A DNA stretch of 64,000 nucleotides from Formosimonas limnophila (GCF_014652675.1 NZ_BMZG01000001.1:124001-188000); one strand, 5' to 3'; numbered from the stretch's first letter, positions 18,888-28,492 are shown. Notes: generated by a model not told the origin, from the sequence alone. Program-made: numbers and translations.

Positions 18888-19538
18888 TTAGCCTTTTGTG
18901 CCAAAAATACGATCACCCGCATCGCCTAAGCCTGGGACGATGTAAGCGTGTTCATTGAGCATTTCATCGAGTGAGGCGACGTATACTTTAATCTCTGGAT
19001 GAGCTGCGTGAAAAACTTTGATGCCTTCTGGTGCAGCGACGAGCGCGAGGAAACGGATGTTTTCTGGTGTGACACCTCGCTTGATGAGGACGTCAACGGC
19101 ATGGATGGCGGAATAACCTGTTGCAAGCATGGGGTCGCAGAGGATGAATAATCGCCCTTCAGTTTCGGGCAATCGCACGTAGTACTCTACAGGGCGATTA
19201 TCCACTGCACGGTAGAGACCAATGTGGCCTTGGCGTGCGGAGGGGAGAAGATCAAGTAGTCCGTCTGCCATGCCGAGACCCGCGCGAAGGACGGGAACAA
19301 TGGCGACTTTTTTGCCTGCGATGACGGGTGCGGCGAGGTCACACAGTGGTGTTTTGATGTCTTTCGTTGTCATGGGGAGGTCGCGGGTGAGTTCATAACC
19401 CATGAGCAGCGTGAGTTCGCGAAGCAGTGCACGGAATGTGCGGGTCGACGTTTGCTCGTCACGCATGTGTGAGAGTTTGTGGGCAACGAGCGGGTGATTG
19501 ACGACGTACAGATTTGGGTGATTGGGGTGTGGGGTCAT
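18888..19538 (-). CDS. upp: Uracil phosphoribosyltransferase
   Basis: Pyrimidine salvage enzyme making UMP from uracil and PRPP. The protein is 216 residues, with [14 protein letters not shown], the PRPP loop [11 protein letters not shown] and a C-terminal [15 protein letters not shown] end, all family hallmarks. Diverges from uraA, the uracil permease, so uptake and phosphoribosylation of uracil share one intergenic control region. No strong Shine-Dalgarno is visible before the ATG. Confidence 0.95.
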   Translation of the reverse strand: MTPHPNHPNLYVVNHPLVAHKLSHMRDEQTSTRTFRALLRELTLLMGYELTRDLPMTTKDIKTPLCDLAAPVIAGKKVAIVPVLRAGLGMADGLLDLLPSARQGHIGLYRAVDNRPVEYYVRLPETEGRLFILCDPMLATGYSAIHAVDVLIKRGVTPENIRFLALVAAPEGIKVFHAAHPEIKVYVASLDEMLNEHAYIVPGLGDAGDRIFGTKG

Positions 19539-19879
19539 GGTGTGGCGATAGGTGGGTTGATGATGGTGGAATTTTAGCAGGGTGTTTGCGAAAGTTCACA
19601 GAAAGTTGTGTGATATCTTGCCAATTTTATCTCTAAAATTTTTGAAGTGGTTCTGTAGTAATGAGTTATAGCGCAATGATCCCAGTAAGGGATGTGCTAA
19701 TTTTATGTGGTCATGAGTTTGGTTTTTTTGTTGTTTTGCGTATTTCTTTGGTGGTGGATAAAGGGAAATTCACTTTTTAGACATTTTTTGAAGGCGGCGA
19801 TAAGTGCCTACGGTATAATTTTCGGGTTTCGCTGACAAGTGAGTTTGTGAATTAATTTGTATTAAGACAGGAGAATGAA
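19539..19879. promoter_or_regulatory. Divergent upp/uraA control region
   Basis: Non-coding 341-bp region between two divergent uracil genes, so it must hold both promoters. On the uraA side a TATAAT lies at 19814-19819, 61 nt before the ATG; I see no good -35 at 17 bp. No riboswitch or terminator-like hairpin was recognised. Confidence 0.5.
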
Positions 19880-21193
19880 ATGGCGGGAGACTTTTTTCCA
19901 ACATGGACTGAAAAACATCATGGCGTGATTGCCCCTGATGAGCGTTTGCCTATGGGACAGACCGCTATGATGGGGGTTCAGCATGTCATTGCCATGTTTG
20001 GTGCGACGATTTTGGGGCCCTTGTTGATGGGGTTTGACCCAAATGTGGCGATTCTAATGTCTGGTATTGGCACTTTATTGTTTTTTGTGGTGACTGCTGG
20101 TCGCGTGCCGAGCTATCTTGGCTCGAGCTTTGCATTTATTGGACCTGTGGCGGCTGCGACAGCATACACGGCAGCGTTCACGCCGAATCCCAATGTGTCG
20201 GTGGCTCTGGGTGGGATTGTGGTGTGTGGCGTGGTTTATTTTTTGATGGGGGTGCTGGTGCACTTCATGGGCACATCGTGGATAGAAAAACTCATGCCAC
20301 CTGTGGTCACGGGGGCTGTGGTGGCGGTAATCGGCTTAAATCTCGCCGGTGTAGCGGTGATGGGGGCTAAGGCGTCAAGCGCAGATGCGTGGTACATGAT
20401 GATGACGGTGGTGTGTATTGCAGCGACAGCGGTGTTTGGTGCGGGGATGATTCGACGATTGCTGATTTTGGTGGGGTTGCTGCTGGCGACACTTTTGTAC
20501 GTGTTGTTTGTCAACGTGCTTGGTTGGGGTGTTGGTGGTGAGCATGGGGCTAAGGCTTTCGATTTCTCAAAGGTCTCTGATGCGCCATGGTGGGGTGTGC
20601 CGACACTGACATCGCCTGTATTTGACACACAGGCGATTTGGCTGATTGCACCGATTGCGGTGATTCTCATTGCAGAGAATCTTGGTCATCTACGCGCAAT
20701 CAGCGGAATGATGGGCAAGGATATGAATCCGTACATGGGGCGTGCTTTTATGGGTGACGGCTTGGCGACGGCTTTGTCTGGGTTCTTTGGTGGTACTGGT
20801 GTGACAACCTACGCAGAGAACATCGGCGTGATGGCGGTGACCAAAATTTACTCAACATTGGCTTTCGTTTTTGCAGGTGTATTTGCGATTTTGTTGGGGT
20901 TCTCGCCTAAAGTGGGTGCTTTGATTGCTTCGATTCCTGCGCCTGTTTTGGGTGGTGTTTCGATTGTGGTGTTTGGATTGATTGCGGTGGCTGGGGCGAA
21001 AATCTGGGTGGACAATAAGGTTGATTTCTCTAAGAATCATAATCTGATTGTCGCGGCTGTGACTTTGATTGTTGGGGCGGGCAATATGTCGTTGCACATT
21101 GGTTCGTTTGAATTGGGGGGGATTGGTGTGGCGACATTTGGTGCCATTATTTTGTATGCGTTTTTGCGCTTGGGTGCTAATCGTATTGATTGA
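19880..21193 (+). CDS. uraA: Uracil/xanthine permease, UraA-like
   Basis: Nucleobase:cation symporter-2 family transporter of 437 residues with about 14 membrane segments. Seen: MGVQHVIAMFGATILGP near the N-terminus, the PSYLGSSFAFIGP segment, the acidic pair in IAVILIAENLGHLRA and the SGFFGGTGVTTYAENIG motif, which together point to uracil rather than purine specificity. Good ribosome binding site (AGGAGAATGAA). Divergent from upp, consistent with uracil salvage, and ended by a terminator at 21251. Confidence 0.93.
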   Translation: MAGDFFPTWTEKHHGVIAPDERLPMGQTAMMGVQHVIAMFGATILGPLLMGFDPNVAILMSGIGTLLFFVVTAGRVPSYLGSSFAFIGPVAAATAYTAAFTPNPNVSVALGGIVVCGVVYFLMGVLVHFMGTSWIEKLMPPVVTGAVVAVIGLNLAGVAVMGAKASSADAWYMMMTVVCIAATAVFGAGMIRRLLILVGLLLATLLYVLFVNVLGWGVGGEHGAKAFDFSKVSDAPWWGVPTLTSPVFDTQAIWLIAPIAVILIAENLGHLRAISGMMGKDMNPYMGRAFMGDGLATALSGFFGGTGVTTYAENIGVMAVTKIYSTLAFVFAGVFAILLGFSPKVGALIASIPAPVLGGVSIVVFGLIAVAGAKIWVDNKVDFSKNHNLIVAAVTLIVGAGNMSLHIGSFELGGIGVATFGAIILYAFLRLGANRID

Positions 21194-21250
21194 TTACTTT
21201 CATCTGCACGAAAACTGTGCAAATCATACTGAAGAACTATTCGATTGTTA

Positions 21251-21277
21251 AAAAACCACCCGAATGGGTGGTTTTTT
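21251..21277 (+). terminator. Terminator of uraA
   Basis: AAAAACCACCC (21251-21261) pairs with GGGTGGTTTTT (21266-21276) around a GAAT loop, with a T-run. Confidence 0.92.
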
Positions 21278-21287
21278 ATACAAGGAA

Positions 21288-21349
21288 TGCACCAAAACGA
21301 AGAAATTGCACCAAAATAATGCAATAATGAGGTGGTTGCACCAAAATAA
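21288..21349 (+). repeat. Three TGCACCAAAA direct repeats upstream of glnA
   Basis: Copies start at 21288 (TGCACCAAAACGA), 21306 (TTGCACCAAAATAA) and 21336 (TTGCACCAAAATAA, identical over 14 bp). The GCACCA core matches half of the NtrC recognition sequence, and the middle copy continues to TGCAA, giving a loose palindrome at 21306-21324. They lie about 135-195 bp before the glnA start, a distance suited to an enhancer. A regulatory role is inferred. Confidence 0.5.
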
Positions 21350-21484
21350 ACCAAAAGCCAAAAACCCGCTTCGCCTAAGATAGACACCAGTTGAAACGCG
21401 CGCACTATGCACCACAAAGCGAGCGAAATGTAGACACATAGCCTAACAGGGCACGTTCATCTTCTAACACGAGGAGTTTTAAAA

Positions 21485-22897
21485 ATGAGTGAGATTGCAA
21501 AAGTCATGCAGTTGGTCAAAGACCAAGATGTGAAATTCATTGATTTTCGTTTTACAGACACCAAAGGCAAAGAGCAGCACGTTTCTGTGCCTGTATCAGC
21601 TTTTGATGAGGACAAATTCGAGTCCGGCCATGCATTTGATGGCTCGTCGATTGCGGGTTGGAAAGGCATTGAGGCATCTGATATGTTGTTGATTCCAGAC
21701 CCAGCAACAGCCAACATTGACCCGTTTACCGCAGAAACCACATTGAACTTGACTTGTGATGTCATAGAGCCAGAAGATGGCAAAGGCTATGACCGCGATC
21801 CACGCTCGATTGCGAAACGCGCTGAAGCGTACCTCAAATCAACGGGTTTGGGCGACACAGCGTACTTTGGTCCAGAACCAGAGTTCTTCATTTTTGACTC
21901 AATCCGTTACAAAATCGACATGCAAGGCTCATTCGTGCGCATCGGTTCAGAAGAAGCGGGCTGGTCATCATCAGTGAAAACCGAAGGCGGCAATCTCGGT
22001 CATCGTCCTGGCATCAAAGGTGGCTATTTCCCAGTCGCACCAACTGATACATTCATGGATATGCGTTCTGAAATGTGCTTGTTGCTGGAGCAACTTGGTG
22101 TGCCTGTTGAAGTACATCACCATGAAGTCGCTGGTGAAGGCCAAAACGAAATCGGTACAAAATTCTCAACGCTGGTTCAGCGCGCTGATTGGACTCAAAT
22201 TCTCAAATACGTGGTTTGGAACGTGGCACATGCTTATGGCAAAACCGCAACATTCATGCCAAAACCAGTTGTCGGTGACAACGGTTCGGGTATGCACATC
22301 CACCAATCGATTTGGAAAGATGGTCAAAACTTATTCGCAGGTGACGGTTACGCAGGTTTGTCTGAAACCGCTTTGTACTACGTGGGCGGTATCATCAAGC
22401 ACGCGCGTGCATTGAATGCAATTACCAACCCATCGACCAACTCGTACAAACGCCTCGTGCCACACTACGAAGCACCTGTGAAGTTGGCGTATTCTGCGAA
22501 AAACCGCTCAGCGTCGATTCGCATTCCATTTGTCTCAAATCCAAAAGGTCGCCGCATCGAAGCACGCTTCCCAGACCCAATGGCCAATCCATACTTGGCA
22601 TTCGCAGCGATGTTGATGGCAGGCTTGGACGGTATTCAAAACAAAATCCACCCTGGTGACCCAGCGACGAAAAATCTTTATGACTTGCCACCAGAAGAAG
22701 ATGCATTGGTACCAACCGTGTGCAGCTCGTTAGAGGAAGCATTGGAAGCGTTGGATGCGGATCGTGAGTTTTTGACGCGCGGAGGTGTGTTTACTGACTC
22801 GATGCTCGACGCGTACATCGCGTTGAAAATGGAAGATGTCAAGTTGACTCAGATGACAGCCACCCCGCTGGAATTTCAGTTGTACTATAGCCTGTAA
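21485..22897 (+). CDS. glnA: Glutamine synthetase type I
   Basis: GS-I, 470 residues, making glutamine from glutamate, ammonium and ATP; dodecameric in the cytoplasm. The beta-Grasp N-domain is followed by FDGSSIAGW, the metal-site block [35 protein letters not shown] and the [20 protein letters not shown] block. The adenylylation tyrosine context [10 protein letters not shown] is present, indicating control by GlnE. The ribosome binding site is GAGGAG. The gene leads the nitrogen cluster glnA-DUF4124-ntrB-ntrC, but a strong terminator at 23000 means the downstream genes are mostly expressed separately or by readthrough. Confidence 0.97.
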   Translation: MSEIAKVMQLVKDQDVKFIDFRFTDTKGKEQHVSVPVSAFDEDKFESGHAFDGSSIAGWKGIEASDMLLIPDPATANIDPFTAETTLNLTCDVIEPEDGKGYDRDPRSIAKRAEAYLKSTGLGDTAYFGPEPEFFIFDSIRYKIDMQGSFVRIGSEEAGWSSSVKTEGGNLGHRPGIKGGYFPVAPTDTFMDMRSEMCLLLEQLGVPVEVHHHEVAGEGQNEIGTKFSTLVQRADWTQILKYVVWNVAHAYGKTATFMPKPVVGDNGSGMHIHQSIWKDGQNLFAGDGYAGLSETALYYVGGIIKHARALNAITNPSTNSYKRLVPHYEAPVKLAYSAKNRSASIRIPFVSNPKGRRIEARFPDPMANPYLAFAAMLMAGLDGIQNKIHPGDPATKNLYDLPPEEDALVPTVCSSLEEALEALDADREFLTRGGVFTDSMLDAYIALKMEDVKLTQMTATPLEFQLYYSL

Positions 22898-22999
22898 TCA
22901 GTTGATTCGTGTGCGCGGCGGTGATGGTGAACTCCGATAGTTGATAATGACCATGCCGCGCATACGTTAAAAGCTTCTTTTCTCGTGTGAGAAGTTAAT

Positions 23000-23033
23000 G
23001 CGCTGGTACGGTGACCGTATCAGCGCTTTTTTT
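23000..23033 (+). terminator. Terminator of glnA
   Basis: Twelve-bp stem with one G-T pair (GCGCTGGTACGG at 23000-23011 with CCGTATCAGCGC at 23015-23026), TGA loop and an oligo-T run to 23033. Confidence 0.9.
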
Positions 23034-23034
23034 G

Positions 23035-23562
23035 ATGAGTTTCATGCTAAAAATGATGCTAAAAAAAGCCACACAAATGTTTTTCATAACCACGATGTTC
23101 AGCGCGAATATCGTGACGGCGCACGCCCAAACCACAGAAACAAGCATCTATATTTGCACGCAAGCAGATGGCAGTATCAAACTACAAAACCTCAATGCGG
23201 GCAAAAACTGCACGACAAAAACTGTGCGCATCACCGAACCCGTGCGATTACCGCGCGTCGTTACAAACCCTGGTGATCCTCAACCTGCGGCCAATGCCAT
23301 CATCATCGGCTCTCGTGTGAGCCAGCAAATACAAGGGCAGCGAGACACAGGTCGTGAAGCGATTCTGCGCAATGAGCTATTTCTGGCTCAAGCCTTACTG
23401 GCGAAGCTACAAAACGAATTTCAAAATGGCACACCAGAGCGTCGTGGTGACGAGCGAAACTATCAAAAGTACCTTGACCGCACTGAGCAACTCAAACAAC
23501 AAATCAGCCTCACGCAAGCAAATATCTCTGCGTTGAGCCGTGAGCTGTCGCGGATGCCTTAA
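23035..23562 (+). CDS. Exported DUF4124-like protein between glnA and ntrB
   Basis: Small exported protein of unknown function. The N-terminus is a signal peptide ending NIVTAHA, followed by IYICTQADGSIKLQNLNAGKNC, which has the Cys-x-Asp-Gly layout of DUF4124, and then a Gln/Arg-rich helical tail likely to form a coiled coil (EQLKQQISLTQANISALSRELSRMP). Several in-frame ATGs (23035, 23044, 23053, 23056) are possible starts; the GTG at 23011 lies within the glnA terminator and is unlikely. It ends by overlapping the ntrB start by one base. DUF4124 proteins in this position are common in Burkholderiales. Function unknown. Confidence 0.7.
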   Translation: MSFMLKMMLKKATQMFFITTMFSANIVTAHAQTTETSIYICTQADGSIKLQNLNAGKNCTTKTVRITEPVRLPRVVTNPGDPQPAANAIIIGSRVSQQIQGQRDTGREAILRNELFLAQALLAKLQNEFQNGTPERRGDERNYQKYLDRTEQLKQQISLTQANISALSRELSRMP

Positions 23563-24656
23563 TGCCACACACATTCCCCAACATCGCTGTGGATAGCCTG
23601 CAAGTAGCCGTGGTCATACTTGACCGAGGCGCACGCGTTTGTTCGCTCAATGCAGCGGCGCAAGCCATGTGGGGCAGCGCGCTGAATCATGCGCTTGGTG
23701 CGACGTTGGATCACTGGTTTGTCAATGATGAGACACTGATTACATTGCAAACCCACATGGCGCAGGGTAAAAACGAAGTGTGCCGCGGTGTGCTTAAACT
23801 GCTTCGCTCGAATGAGTCAGGCAGTGTGCTTGTGCATGTGGTGTTGTCACCTGTCTCACCCTCAGATGAGAACCCACGTGCTGAACCATTGTCCTATTGT
23901 CTCGAATGTCATCAACTCGGCTCATACGAGCACGTTAATCAAGACAACCAGTGGCGATCACAGGTTCAAAATCACCAAGACCTCATGCGTCAGCTTGCTC
24001 ATGAAGTGAAAAATCCGCTCGGCGGCATTCGAGGTGCAGCACAATTACTTCAGGACGAATTGCGCGAAGTCGCGCCTGAGCTGACTGAATACACCGAAAT
24101 GATGCTCACCCAAGTGGATCGCTTAAAAAACTTGGTTGATCAATTTTTAGTACCGTATCGAAAAGGCAATGCGCAAATGGCCGCGCTCAATGTCCATGAA
24201 GTCTGTGAAGCGGTTTATCGCATCGCCAAAATTGAGTTCCCGCAAATCGATTGGGTTCGCGACTATGACGTCAGCGTTCCGGATGTGGTGGGCGTGTCAA
24301 ATTACTTACAGCAGCTTCTGCTCAACCTTGTCCAAAATGCAGCCCAAGCAGTACAGCACAACGAGACCGCCATGCCCCATGTCATCATTAAGACCCGCGT
24401 GGCTCGAAACACCATGGTGGGACACACCATGCACCATTTGATGGTTGAGCTATCGGTGATTGATAACGGCGCAGGCGTGCCGCCTGAGATTTACGATACT
24501 TTGTTTTTGCCGATGGTCACTCAGCGTGAGGGCGGCACAGGCCTTGGGCTTTCCGTTGCGATGCAAATTGCTCAGCAGCATGGCGGCACGATTGAAGTGG
24601 ATAGCCGAGTGGGACACACGCAGATGAAGCTGCTTTTACCCGTGGCGAAAGCCTGA
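23562..24656 (+). CDS. glnL: Nitrogen regulation sensor kinase NtrB (GlnL)
   Basis: Cytoplasmic histidine kinase, 364 residues, that phosphorylates or dephosphorylates NtrC in response to PII. It has a PAS-like N-terminal domain (about 1-115), the H-box QLAHEVKNPLGGIRGAAQLL with His147, the N-box NLVQNAAQAV, DNGAGVPP and GTGLGLSVAMQIAQQHGG of the HATPase domain. No membrane segments, as expected for NtrB. The start overlaps the preceding gene stop (TAATG), so it is translationally coupled. ntrC follows after 101 nt. Confidence 0.95.
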   Translation: MPHTFPNIAVDSLQVAVVILDRGARVCSLNAAAQAMWGSALNHALGATLDHWFVNDETLITLQTHMAQGKNEVCRGVLKLLRSNESGSVLVHVVLSPVSPSDENPRAEPLSYCLECHQLGSYEHVNQDNQWRSQVQNHQDLMRQLAHEVKNPLGGIRGAAQLLQDELREVAPELTEYTEMMLTQVDRLKNLVDQFLVPYRKGNAQMAALNVHEVCEAVYRIAKIEFPQIDWVRDYDVSVPDVVGVSNYLQQLLLNLVQNAAQAVQHNETAMPHVIIKTRVARNTMVGHTMHHLMVELSVIDNGAGVPPEIYDTLFLPMVTQREGGTGLGLSVAMQIAQQHGGTIEVDSRVGHTQMKLLLPVAKA

Positions 24657-24757
24657 TGTGAGCGAATCTATGGCAATGCAAGTACAAAATAGCGGCTGAA
24701 GTTTTAAAAAAATCGTGTGGAACAATCAACCCACAATCGATACAAAGGAGAAAAACC

Positions 24758-26251
24758 ATGTACGGCTTAAACGACAAACCCACTGTCTGGGTGGTGGACG
24801 ATGACAAAAGCATTCGCTGGGTACTCGACAAAGCCTTGCAAAAATCTCGCCTGCCTTACCGCATGTTTGCCGATGGTCAAGAAGCCCTTGACGCACTTGA
24901 AGCATGGCAGCGACAACCGTCGAAATCCCGTCAACCGGGTGATTATCCCGCGTTATTGCTGTCAGACATTCGTATGCCGAACGTCTCAGGCATCTCGTTG
25001 CTACAAGGGTTCAAAGAAATCGCGCCCGACGTTCCCGTCGTCATGATGACGGCGCACGCTGACCTTGATAATGCGGTTTCGACATTTCAGATGGGTGCTG
25101 CTGAGTACATTGCCAAACCTTTTGATACCGACGAGCTAATGGCGTTGCTCAAGCGATTTTTGCAGCCGGCCAGTAGTCAGAGTCCTGTGACGGTGGAAGG
25201 GGGGACACAAGCTGAGCATACCTTTGGTCTGTTTGGTCAAAGCCCAGCGATTTTGCAAGTTCTGCGAACCATCGGACGCCTGTCTGCGACGCAAATCAAT
25301 GTATTGCTCACGGGTGAAACTGGCTCAGGCAAAGAGCTCGTCGCTCGCGCCCTACACAACACTAGTGCACGCTCGGCCAAACCATTCATCGCCATCAGCA
25401 CCGCCGCGATACCCGCACATTTACTGGAGTCTGAATTATTTGGTCATGAAAAAGGGGCTTTCTCAGGTGCGAGCACAACCCGCACAGGGCGGTTTGAAGA
25501 AGCCGCAGGCGGGACGTTGTTTCTCGACGAAATCGGTGATATGCCGCTTGATTTGCAAGCACGCTTGCTGCGTGTATTGTCGGAAGGCGTCTTTTATCGC
25601 GTCGGTGGAAATGCGCTTGTTAAGGCCGACGTTCGTGTCATCGCCGCCAGTCATCAGGACTTAGCCCAACGGGTTGCTCAAGGTCAATTCAGAGCAGACT
25701 TATACCACAGACTCAATGTCGTTGGTATTCACTTGCCGCCACTGCGTGAACGCTCCGAGGACATTCCACTGCTCATGCATCACTTCCTCGCCAAGGCCGC
25801 TCGAGACCTCGGTCAGCCGCAAGCGAAAACCCTCACGTCGTCTGCGATGGCGATTTGCCAAAAAGCGCACTGGCTCGGCAACGTTCGTCAGCTCGATAAT
25901 GTTTGTCGCTGGCTCACCGTTATGACCCCCACGCCTGAAATCAATGAAGCAGACTTACCCACTGATGTGCGCGAGATACTAGCCATGGCGATTTACTCTG
26001 CAGACGAGCGTGATGTCCAAAATCAAGGCAATCAACCAGTGACAAACATCACTTACTGGCAAGACGCCTTGCGGCTTGCAGTCGATAAGGCTCTGATGGA
26101 TGGTCAGCCTGCTGTGATGATTAAACTTCAGGATCAGTTCGAGCAAGTAGTCATTGCCCAAGCGCTCAAGTACACCCACAATCACCGACAAAAAGCGGCA
26201 CAGCTGCTCGGAATCGGTCGAAACACTATCACGCGCAAAGTCAAAGACTAA
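24758..26251 (+). CDS. glnG: Nitrogen regulation response regulator NtrC (GlnG)
   Basis: Sigma54-dependent activator, 497 residues. Receiver domain with acidic pocket VVDDDKS and phosphoacceptor Asp70 in [10 protein letters not shown]; compared with E. coli NtrC (Asp54) about 16 extra residues (around [15 protein letters not shown]) sit before it. AAA+ domain with Walker [15 protein letters not shown], the sigma54-contact loop present as GAFSGA rather than GAFTGA, Walker [15 protein letters not shown]-terminal Fis-type helix-turn-helix [24 protein letters not shown]. Strong ribosome binding site (AAAGGAG). Expected to act at nitrogen-regulated promoters, possibly at the GCACCA repeats before glnA. 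Confidence 0.95.
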   Translation: MYGLNDKPTVWVVDDDKSIRWVLDKALQKSRLPYRMFADGQEALDALEAWQRQPSKSRQPGDYPALLLSDIRMPNVSGISLLQGFKEIAPDVPVVMMTAHADLDNAVSTFQMGAAEYIAKPFDTDELMALLKRFLQPASSQSPVTVEGGTQAEHTFGLFGQSPAILQVLRTIGRLSATQINVLLTGETGSGKELVARALHNTSARSAKPFIAISTAAIPAHLLESELFGHEKGAFSGASTTRTGRFEEAAGGTLFLDEIGDMPLDLQARLLRVLSEGVFYRVGGNALVKADVRVIAASHQDLAQRVAQGQFRADLYHRLNVVGIHLPPLRERSEDIPLLMHHFLAKAARDLGQPQAKTLTSSAMAICQKAHWLGNVRQLDNVCRWLTVMTPTPEINEADLPTDVREILAMAIYSADERDVQNQGNQPVTNITYWQDALRLAVDKALMDGQPAVMIKLQDQFEQVVIAQALKYTHNHRQKAAQLLGIGRNTITRKVKD

Positions 26252-26265
26252 TTGCGGTGGCGTAG

Positions 26266-26657
26266 AACAAAAAAATCAAAGTTGAATTAAACGATGTTGA
26301 TGATGTGCTGCATGAGGCGCTTTGGATTCAGGCTGATAGTAAGTTGATTCAACGAGCTGTGATAAATTTAATCACCAACGCTATCAGATATAGCCCAGAT
26401 GATACTCAGATTCGGGTGACGGTATCGGCCAGTACAGGTTATGTGGCGTTGGCATGAGTTCACAAAAATTAGCAGCACTGTGCCAAGAGTCACAAATGCG
26501 CATGATTGATTCAGAGAAACATACCGATGCCGCAGGCAGCCTTGGTATCGGATTGAATATGGTGAAAACTGTGATGCAGCGACATAAAGGCGAATTGCGC
26601 ATTGAAAGCGAGCTTGGCAAGGGCAGTACTTTTACACTGATATTGCCTGTACCTTAG
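26266..26657 (+). pseudogene. Remnant of a sensor histidine kinase (HATPase domain)
   Basis: The stretch encodes, in two frames, the C-terminal ATPase part of a membrane-type histidine kinase: first the N-box region (LIQRAVINLITNAIRYSP) up to a stop at about 26457, then, in another frame from 26454, the rest of the domain with SLGIGLNMVKTVMQRHKGELRIES and a GSTFTLILP end. The segment that should carry the D-x-G-x-G box is missing at the junction, so a small deletion caused the frameshift. The sensor and H-box portions are absent. It is a decayed fragment unrelated to ntrB, which is intact upstream. Confidence 0.85.
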
Positions 26658-26665
26658 TTCAGTCA

Positions 26666-26726
26666 AAGGGGCTGATGAATCAAGCCCCTTCATTATGATC
26701 GTGAATCATGTTTGACATGATTCACG
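26666..26726. other. Two hairpins between kinase remnant and Lpd-family gene
   Basis: First, AAGGGGCT (26666-26673) with AGCCCCTT (26683-26690). Second, a perfect 11-bp inverted repeat CGTGAATCATG (26700-26710) with CATGATTCACG (26716-26726). Neither has a clear T-run; they may terminate transcription weakly from either side. Confidence 0.5.
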
Positions 26727-26826
26727 TCGGCACAATCCATTTATCATCACTTGCCATCCTCTAAATGCGATTTAGATCTTTCGCAAAACCATGATAAAAC
26801 CATTGCGGTAGCACAATATCTTGCAT

Positions 26827-28266
26827 TTAGCCGATAGCTGTTTGACTATCGAGGTGGGCGGCCAAATCACGCAGTGCTGTGCGCAGTCCTTCTTCAATCA
26901 CGGGGTGATAGAACGGCATGGCGAGCATTTGATCGACCGTCAGTCCCATTTGATGAGCCCATGCCAATAAGTGCGCGATGTGCTCGTTTCGTGGACCAAT
27001 CATTTCTGCACCCAAAAACTTTCTCGTCTGGATGTCTGCATAGACGCGCAGTACACCGTGGTTGACGAGCATGACGCGTGATCGGCCTTGATTGTGAAAA
27101 GACACTTGGCCTGCCGAAGATGTGCTCAAATCAAGTTCTCGAAAGTGTGTGCCAACACTGGCGATGTTTGGATCTGAAAACACAATGGCAATCGGCGTGC
27201 GACGGTCGCCCAATTCGATAGGTGCGTTGAGTGCGATGCGTGCGGCATTTGCTCCTGCAATCGCGCCTTCATCAGCCGCTTCGTGCAAGAGGGGTAGCTC
27301 TGCATTGGCATCACCGGCGATGAATATGTGTGTGTCACCTATTTGCATGGTGTGTGGGTTAAAAGCAGGAATGCCTTTGTCATTTAGAGCGACAGCGGTG
27401 TTAGGCAGATTTAGTTTATCTAAGTTCACGCGGCGACCTGCGGTTGAGATGAGGTATTCAAAAACTTTGCTGTGTGAGATGTCGTTGTTGTCCACGTAAT
27501 GAATCAGTACGCCGTCGGCGACACGCTCAACGCTGGTGATGCGCCCATCACTGATGTAATTCATCTCGTTTTGAAAAAACTTGAGTGCTTCATCACGTAC
27601 GACAGGGTCAGACAAGTGAGCGATGTGGTGGCGACGACCCATGAGTGTGACATCCACTCCAAGTCGAGATAATGCTTGACCGAGTTCTAACCCGATGACG
27701 CCTGCGCCGACGACGAATGCACTTTTTGGTAAATCAGTCCAGCTAAAGACGTCGTCATTGACCACTAGTCTGTCACCAGCGGCTGCGAGTTCCACGGGTT
27801 TGATGGGGGTTGAGCCTGTGGCGATGACAATGGACTTGGCGTGGATGATTGCGCTCCTACCATTTTCTAAAGCGACCTCTAACGTGTGTGCGTCTTTGAA
27901 TGTGGCGTAGCCATGCAATTTGTCATTGGCGTCAATGCTCTCAACACCCTCAAGCACAAAGCCGACGAAGCGGTCACGTTCAGAACGTACACGATTCATG
28001 ACGCGGACACCATCAACGGTGGCAGCAGGGACATCAATACCAAATGCCTTTAACTTATCCTGAGCGTGTATGGCTTCGGCTGCGGCAATCAGCAGCTTCG
28101 ACGGCATACAACCCACGCGGGCACAAGTCGTGCCATAAGGGCCGCCTTCGACAATGAGGGCAGATACACCTTGCTTGCGTGCGGCACGGTATGCTGCTAA
28201 GCCTGCGGTGCCTGCGCCGATGACGGCGACGTCGATGGTGATGTCCAGAATTTTGGGAGTACTCAT
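26827..28266 (-). CDS. Dihydrolipoamide dehydrogenase-family flavoprotein
   Basis: Class I pyridine nucleotide-disulfide oxidoreductase, 479 residues. FAD-binding VAVIGAGTAGLAAYRAARKQG near the N-terminus, the redox disulfide in TCARVGCMPSK, a second nucleotide-binding site (VVGAGVIGLELGQALSRLGV), FAD motif IFIAGDANAE and the interface HPVIEEGL with the catalytic His-Glu pair. Canonical Lpd has C-LNVG-C; the ARVG variant belongs to a separate subgroup of Lpd-like enzymes. An upstream in-frame extension of 61 codons looks like non-coding DNA; the ATG at 28266 begins the conserved part. No E1/E2 dehydrogenase genes are adjacent, so a role in a 2-oxoacid complex is not supported by context. Confidence 0.8.
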   Translation of the reverse strand: MSTPKILDITIDVAVIGAGTAGLAAYRAARKQGVSALIVEGGPYGTTCARVGCMPSKLLIAAAEAIHAQDKLKAFGIDVPAATVDGVRVMNRVRSERDRFVGFVLEGVESIDANDKLHGYATFKDAHTLEVALENGRSAIIHAKSIVIATGSTPIKPVELAAAGDRLVVNDDVFSWTDLPKSAFVVGAGVIGLELGQALSRLGVDVTLMGRRHHIAHLSDPVVRDEALKFFQNEMNYISDGRITSVERVADGVLIHYVDNNDISHSKVFEYLISTAGRRVNLDKLNLPNTAVALNDKGIPAFNPHTMQIGDTHIFIAGDANAELPLLHEAADEGAIAGANAARIALNAPIELGDRRTPIAIVFSDPNIASVGTHFRELDLSTSSAGQVSFHNQGRSRVMLVNHGVLRVYADIQTRKFLGAEMIGPRNEHIAHLLAWAHQMGLTVDQMLAMPFYHPVIEEGLRTALRDLAAHLDSQTAIG

Positions 28267-28440
28267 ATTAAAATCCAATTCGTGGTTGAGATTGTTTGAC
28301 GATGGCGTGTTTAGATTGGTACGTGGAGCTGCGATTGGTTTTGATTGAAGGTTGGTACTCGAACAGTCGCGGATTACGCCTAATTTCACAATCAATTGAT
28401 TAATAATGAAGCTAACTAAAATAATGATGCGGTAAAAATT

Positions 28441-28460
28441 GGCGGGCATGAATGCCCGCC
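28441..28460. repeat. REP-like GGCGGGC palindrome, copy 1
   Basis: GGCGGGCAT / ATGCCCGCC with a 2-nt loop, followed by TTA. A close relative occurs at 31651-31668. It lies just downstream of the peroxiredoxin gene on the minus strand and could help end transcription or stabilise the mRNA end. Confidence 0.6.
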
Positions 28461-28492
28461 TTACAGATGCCGATTCTTAACTCAGGGTTAAA

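Noticed and set aside
21425-21484. Possible sigma54 -24/-12 promoter before glnA (GGGCACGTTCATCTTCT)
   Set aside because: The GG of the -24 element is present, but the -12 GC is missing at the required spacing.
22905-22970. Inverted repeat GTGTGCGCGGC / GCCGCGCATAC after glnA
   Set aside because: The arms are separated by more than 30 nt and the true terminator lies just downstream at 23000-23033.
23011-23034. GTG start at 23011 for the DUF4124-like gene
   Set aside because: It lies in the stem of the glnA terminator and has no ribosome binding site; downstream ATGs fit the signal peptide better.
28267-28449. N-terminal 61-codon extension of the Lpd-family protein
   Set aside because: The extension shows no resemblance to a targeting or conserved domain, is rich in Asn/Ser/Ile from AT-rich DNA, and the conserved protein begins at the ATG at 28266.
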